The position numbers were made by a program, and so were the translations under genes. DNA of 34,346 nt from Desulfovirgula sp. (lineage in GTDB: Bacteria; Bacillota; Desulfotomaculia; Desulfotomaculales; Desulfovirgulaceae). This document shows positions 31,691 to 34,346 of the stretch, piece after piece (position 1 is the first letter of the stretch; each line of letters begins with the position of its first letter). Under the pieces are notes generated by a model that saw only the letters and a program-made list of their open reading frames with translations, was not told the DNA's origin and did no database searches. Location of the stretch: NCBI GenBank assembly GCA_020725525.1, contig DYEX01000051.1, positions 1 through 34,346 on the forward strand. The letters are read 5' to 3'.

Positions 31691-31757
31691 CTGATTATAT
31701 ATCTGAATTGATATAACCAACAACACATGTTTCGATTAAAGCTTAACTTAATCGTAA

Positions 31758-31793
31758 TAAACGGCAGGCATTCATACAGGGGCCTGCCGTTTA
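31758..31793. terminator. Strong hairpin downstream of the rhodanese gene
   Basis: TAAACGGCAGGC (31758-31769) pairs perfectly with GCCTGCCGTTTA (31782-31793), 12 pairs, with a T-rich TTAATTATTAAT after it on the plus strand. It lies just after the rhodanese stop and could also stop plus-strand transcripts. Confidence 0.7.
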
Positions 31794-31820
31794 TTAATTA
31801 TTAATATCGAAAAAACCAAA

Positions 31821-32585
31821 CTATTTTGCTGCAGGGGCATAAGGAACCGGCTTGCCGCTGGCATCCTCACGGGGACCGTAGATGGGAGCATCGGCCTGCC
31901 TGGTGCCTTCCCAGGCAATGGCGTAGCCAAAGCGCAGGTTCTTCACATTAAGACCCTCGGCGCCGAGGACACCTGCCGCCAACCCGGCAGTATGGGCGGT
32001 AAAACAGTACAGCACAATTTCATTCTTGCCGCCTTTGGCCACATGAGCCTCAAGGGCCTCTTTAAGGGCAGTCAGGTTAGCCGGAGCTGCAATTTCCTCA
32101 GCGGGGGAGATCCAGATGGCTCCCGGAATGTGCCCGGCATCATAGTCTTTCTTCAACCGGGTGTCGACTACCAGGGGATCGTTGGCTATGCTGTCACCCC
32201 CGCTGTGCCCGTCGCGATAATCGCAGAGGTCGCCGTCCTTATCGTCATCCAGAACGGCAAGCAAGTCGGCGGCTTTAACAAAGTTGGTATGGATGCTCGG
32301 ATTCTGCTGGGCGGGATCATTTTTACCCCTGAGGAACTTGTCCCCCGAGTTCTTAGTTATAACCACGGCATTTTTTGCTTCATCCCACTGAACGTCACAT
32401 CCGAGGGCTTCTGCTACGAACCTGATTGGAACCAGAACCCTGTTTTCCTGCTTGACCGGGGGGACGTCAGACTTAATCTCATTGCCGTTCACGTACATTT
32501 TTATCCCTTCCACATTTGCCGCCGCAACGGTTGCCAGTAAAACCAGTGACAGGGCAACAACCAGGAAAAACACCTTCTTTTTCAA
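31821..32585 (-). CDS. Secreted rhodanese with copper-amine-oxidase-type N-terminal domain
   Basis: An extracytoplasmic protein of 254 residues. A signal peptide lies at 1-23 (ending VAAA). A copper-amine-oxidase N-terminal-like domain follows at about 27-78 (MYVNGNEIKSDVPPV, VLVPIRFVAEALGCDVQW), a module common in secreted Firmicute proteins. A rhodanese domain follows at about 105-225 (LVVDTRLKKDYDAGHIPGA), with the probable catalytic Cys 194 in LYCFTAHTAG in place of the usual CRxGxR loop. An insert DDDKDGD near 113-119 resembles a calcium-binding loop. The start is TTG at 32585, 6 bases after GGAGGTG. Sulfur transfer outside the cell is suggested; the atypical loop makes the activity uncertain. 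Confidence 0.88.
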   Translation of the reverse strand: MKKKVFFLVVALSLVLLATVAAANVEGIKMYVNGNEIKSDVPPVKQENRVLVPIRFVAEALGCDVQWDEAKNAVVITKNSGDKFLRGKNDPAQQNPSIHTNFVKAADLLAVLDDDKDGDLCDYRDGHSGGDSIANDPLVVDTRLKKDYDAGHIPGAIWISPAEEIAAPANLTALKEALEAHVAKGGKNEIVLYCFTAHTAGLAAGVLGAEGLNVKNLRFGYAIAWEGTRQADAPIYGPREDASGKPVPYAPAAK

Positions 32586-33019
32586 AAAATTCACCTCCCC
32601 CGAAATTCTAAGATTTACTACTGCTCATTCAACTACTGTTCACTCATTAAATCTCACATCACCTCCTCGTTAGTAACTCGTTAGTAACTCCAGTATTATG
32701 GAGAAACCCGGCACTGCGGCCACTCCCCTGCCACTCCGGTTCGCTCATAATGAAAACCCTTTCTCTACTCATAGGAAATTCTAACAAAAGAATGTTGCCA
32801 CACCTACAGCCGCAGCACATATTTACGGTTTTTGGTCCTGTAATTACGAATTTATGGAATGAAAAAATCATAAAACTTACGCTGGATAACCAGATAATCA
32901 GTATACTGGATGGATACCTCTCCCTTCCTCAGGAACGGCCGCCTGTTCCTGCCGGCCAGGTGAGTTGCCGAGGCGCCGGGCTAGAGTTAAAAGCTGACTG
33001 GAAGGTAACGGGACAGGTA
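32586..33019. other. Leader with tandem repeats, otherwise no credible gene
   Basis: Upstream of the rhodanese gene two 15-base units, ACTACTGCTCATTCA and ACTACTGTTCACTCA, are directly joined (32617-32646). Two identical 11-base units CTCGTTAGTAA lie at 32666-32687. On the minus strand GAGGAGGTGAT (near 32663) precedes a 5-codon frame, and a 29-codon frame starting MSEPEWQGSG (32748 to 32659) ends in that site. The plus strand beyond 32750 is open but unrecognised and lacks a ribosome binding site. Confidence 0.4.
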
Positions 33020-33219
33020 AAACTATACGGTTACAGAGAATTAAAAAAGATCTCCAGGTATTGACCAGGCTTTATCCTCAGATCAGGGTTGCCAGCATCG
33101 GCGTATCTGTTTATGGCCGGAAAATACCGGTGGTATCCCTGGTCAGCGGGCCAAAAGAAGTCTTTGCCAGCGCAGCCTGGCATGCCGTAGAATGGATATC
33201 AGCCTGCTTAGGCATTTAA
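33020..33219 (+). pseudogene. Zinc carboxypeptidase (M14) N-terminal remnant
   Basis: The plus strand encodes LQRIKKDLQVLTRLYPQIRV, ASIGVSVYGRKIPVVSLVSG and EVFASAAWHAVEWISACLGI, then stops. This matches the opening of M14 peptidases (gamma-D-glutamyl-meso-diaminopimelate peptidase type): a helix ending in RYP, then IGxSxxGRxI, then the metal-site segment H-x-x-E. Here the first ligand of AHHANEW is changed (AWHAVEW), the Glu remains, and nothing follows. No start or ribosome binding site is seen. It is a truncated remnant. Confidence 0.6.
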
Positions 33220-33238
33220 CTTTTGAACCTCCGGGGCG

Positions 33239-33410
33239 CTAATCTTCCCTTAATGCCTTCACATACCTTGCCAGTTCTTCCTTCCGTCCCTCGCTGAGGA
33301 GGGCCGTGATGATCTGGACGTGGTTGATGAAGTCGTGGCGCTGGCCTCTAAGGACATCGATTTCCCGGCGCATCTCCCCGGCCAGTTTCTCCTGGGCGGT
33401 TAATGCAGCT
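33239..33410 (-). pseudogene. Spo0B/CitA-type sensor kinase DHp fragment
   Basis: The minus strand encodes EKLAGEMRREIDVLRGQRHD followed by FINHVQIITALLSEGRKEEL and ARYVKALRED, then stops. RGQRHDFINHVQII is the phosphoacceptor His helix of SPOB_a-type kinases. The sensor part and the ATPase domain are both missing, so this is a fragment. Confidence 0.7.
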
Positions 33411-33476
33411 TCATGGGCGGACGTCTTCAAACAAATTACGGATGGGCTCGTCATCATCGGCAATTACTATCTTTCT
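33411..33476 (-). pseudogene. Response regulator receiver N-terminal fragment
   Basis: Twenty-one codons, RKIVIADDDEPIRNLFEDVR then P, followed by a stop. IVIADDDEPIR is the first strand and acidic cluster of a receiver domain. It directly abuts the kinase fragment, so both are probably leftovers of one deleted two-component system. Confidence 0.6.
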
Positions 33477-33570
33477 TTAATACTGAGCCCGACATAGGAA
33501 CCTCCGCTGAGCAGTAGGGTTTTACCCAGACCACTCCTGACCAGATCCGCTCAGGTGCTGCTATTACCAT

Positions 33571-34346
33571 TTAAACAATTACCACTTCATCCGGGAATGT
33601 AGTAAGCCTCTCCAGCCCCTGCTCCCCGACCACAAAGGTATTTTCAATGCCAACTGCCCCCCGGCCCGGGAAAATAAATTTCGGCTCTATGGCCACCACC
33701 ATACCCGCCTGCAGCTTTTCCTTCACCCCCCGGGCCAGCACGGGCAGCTCGTTTAATTCCAGGCCGAGGCCGTGCCCCACAAAACGCACCTGGTCGCCGC
33801 AGCCCAGAAAGTGTTCCGCCAGACCAGCCCCGGTGGCCATCTCCAGGGCCAATTCGTACAATTCCCCGCAGGTCACTCCCGGCCGGGCCGCCGCCACCAG
33901 GGCGTTCTGGATGCTTACCGCCGTCTCATGGGCGTCAAGCAGGTCTTTGGGCAGGTACCCGAGGGCAAAAACCCGGGTCATGTCCACCTGGTAGCCGTTG
34001 GCCGCTCCCACATAATCCACTATCACCGGGTCGCCCGGAGCAATAATGTGTTTGCCCACACCAAGGGGAAAGGCCGGCGTAAAACCGGGTCCGCCCAGCG
34101 GTCCGTCAAAATAACTGGGCACGCCGCCGCTGGGTCCGGCCAGCAGGCAGCCCCAGAAGAACTCCTGGTTAAACCCCCGTACCCGGATCAGCCCCATATG
34201 GCCGGCACAGCGGGCTACCGCTTCGAGCCGGGCGGCCAGCTCCAGTTCGCACATGCCTTCCCGGAGCATTCCTGGAATCCGGGCAAAGACGCCGTCTATC
34301 ATGGAGGCAGATTCTTTCAAAAGGCTGATCTCGTATGCCGACTCCA
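33571..34346 (-). CDS. M24 family metallopeptidase, Xaa-Pro aminopeptidase-like (partial)
   Basis: The catalytic pita-bread domain, open to the edge of the window, so the N-terminus lies outside. The visible part begins ESAYEISLLKESASMID, the usual link between the creatinase-like N-domain and the catalytic domain. Metal ligands fit the family: Asp in VIVDYVG, Asp in YQVDMTRVF, His in FVGHGLGLELNELP, Glu in VAIEPKF and Glu in VGIENTFVV. This enzyme type removes N-terminal residues next to proline. Downstream on the minus strand lie only the remnant genes. Confidence 0.9.
   Translation of the reverse strand, partial: ESAYEISLLKESASMIDGVFARIPGMLREGMCELELAARLEAVARCAGHMGLIRVRGFNQEFFWGCLLAGPSGGVPSYFDGPLGGPGFTPAFPLGVGKHIIAPGDPVIVDYVGAANGYQVDMTRVFALGYLPKDLLDAHETAVSIQNALVAAARPGVTCGELYELALEMATGAGLAEHFLGCGDQVRFVGHGLGLELNELPVLARGVKEKLQAGMVVAIEPKFIFPGRGAVGIENTFVVGEQGLERLTTFPDEVVIV

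Noticed and set aside
32750-33064. 104-codon plus-strand frame before the M14 remnant
   Set aside because: No ribosome binding site or known motif is visible; its end is out of frame with the M14-like segment, so it is kept only as part of the remnant region.

Overview
The window looks like a chromosome segment of an anaerobic, respiring, Gram-positive-lineage bacterium (Firmicutes, most like the Desulfotomaculum/Pelotomaculum/Moorella kind). The basis is strong GGAGG ribosome binding sites, many TTG and GTG starts, sigma-A type promoters, multihaem c cytochromes with a System II (ResB/CcsA) maturation pair, a TauE/SafE exporter beside a molybdopterin oxidoreductase, and a remnant of a Spo0B-type kinase. 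Lineage is inferred from gene content; no rRNA or tRNA gene was seen. Genes are GC-rich and several regulatory regions are AT-rich.

Layout. 1-4111 (minus): TauE/SafE exporter, a small three-helix membrane protein, a molybdopterin oxidoreductase without a Tat signal, and the start of a 4Fe-4S subunit, divergent from a Crp/Fnr regulator (4672-5340). 5424-5945: nitroreductase. 5946-6720: degraded sequence with a TnpB-like remnant. 6784-8481: promoter, c-di-GMP-I riboswitch, terminator hairpin and an ArsB/NhaD-type permease. 8500-8794: MITE-like inverted-repeat element, partly repeated at 29065-29116. 8828-10890: deoxyribose-phosphate aldolase and a TreT-like glycosyltransferase. 10862-12413 (minus): FetA/FetB-type ABC exporter.

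12522-19636 (minus) is the most coherent and interesting block. It holds a histidine kinase whose extracytoplasmic sensor has a CxxCH haem-c motif (DUF3365 type), its OmpR-family regulator, a phased array of TTAA hexamers, then resB, ccsA, nrfH and nrfA. I infer that a haem-c sensor kinase controls both the cytochrome c assembly proteins and the nitrite reductase. The NrfA appears to belong to the subclass in which Arg replaces the calcium site.

19653-22233 (minus): thioredoxin-like protein, HMA metallochaperone, P1B-type ATPase with an unusual CPG motif, and a half CBS domain, behind an FNR-like box. 22376-27623 (minus): an RND pump, its membrane-fusion protein and a TetR regulator with an operator between its -35 and -10. 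27967-29058: a cNMP-domain/DUF2225/TPR protein. 29218-31371: an FtsA-like protein with a long C-terminal beta-grasp-like extension. 31339-33570: mostly gene remnants (chemoreceptor, M14 peptidase, Spo0B-type kinase, response regulator) around one intact secreted rhodanese. 33571-34346: partial M24 peptidase.
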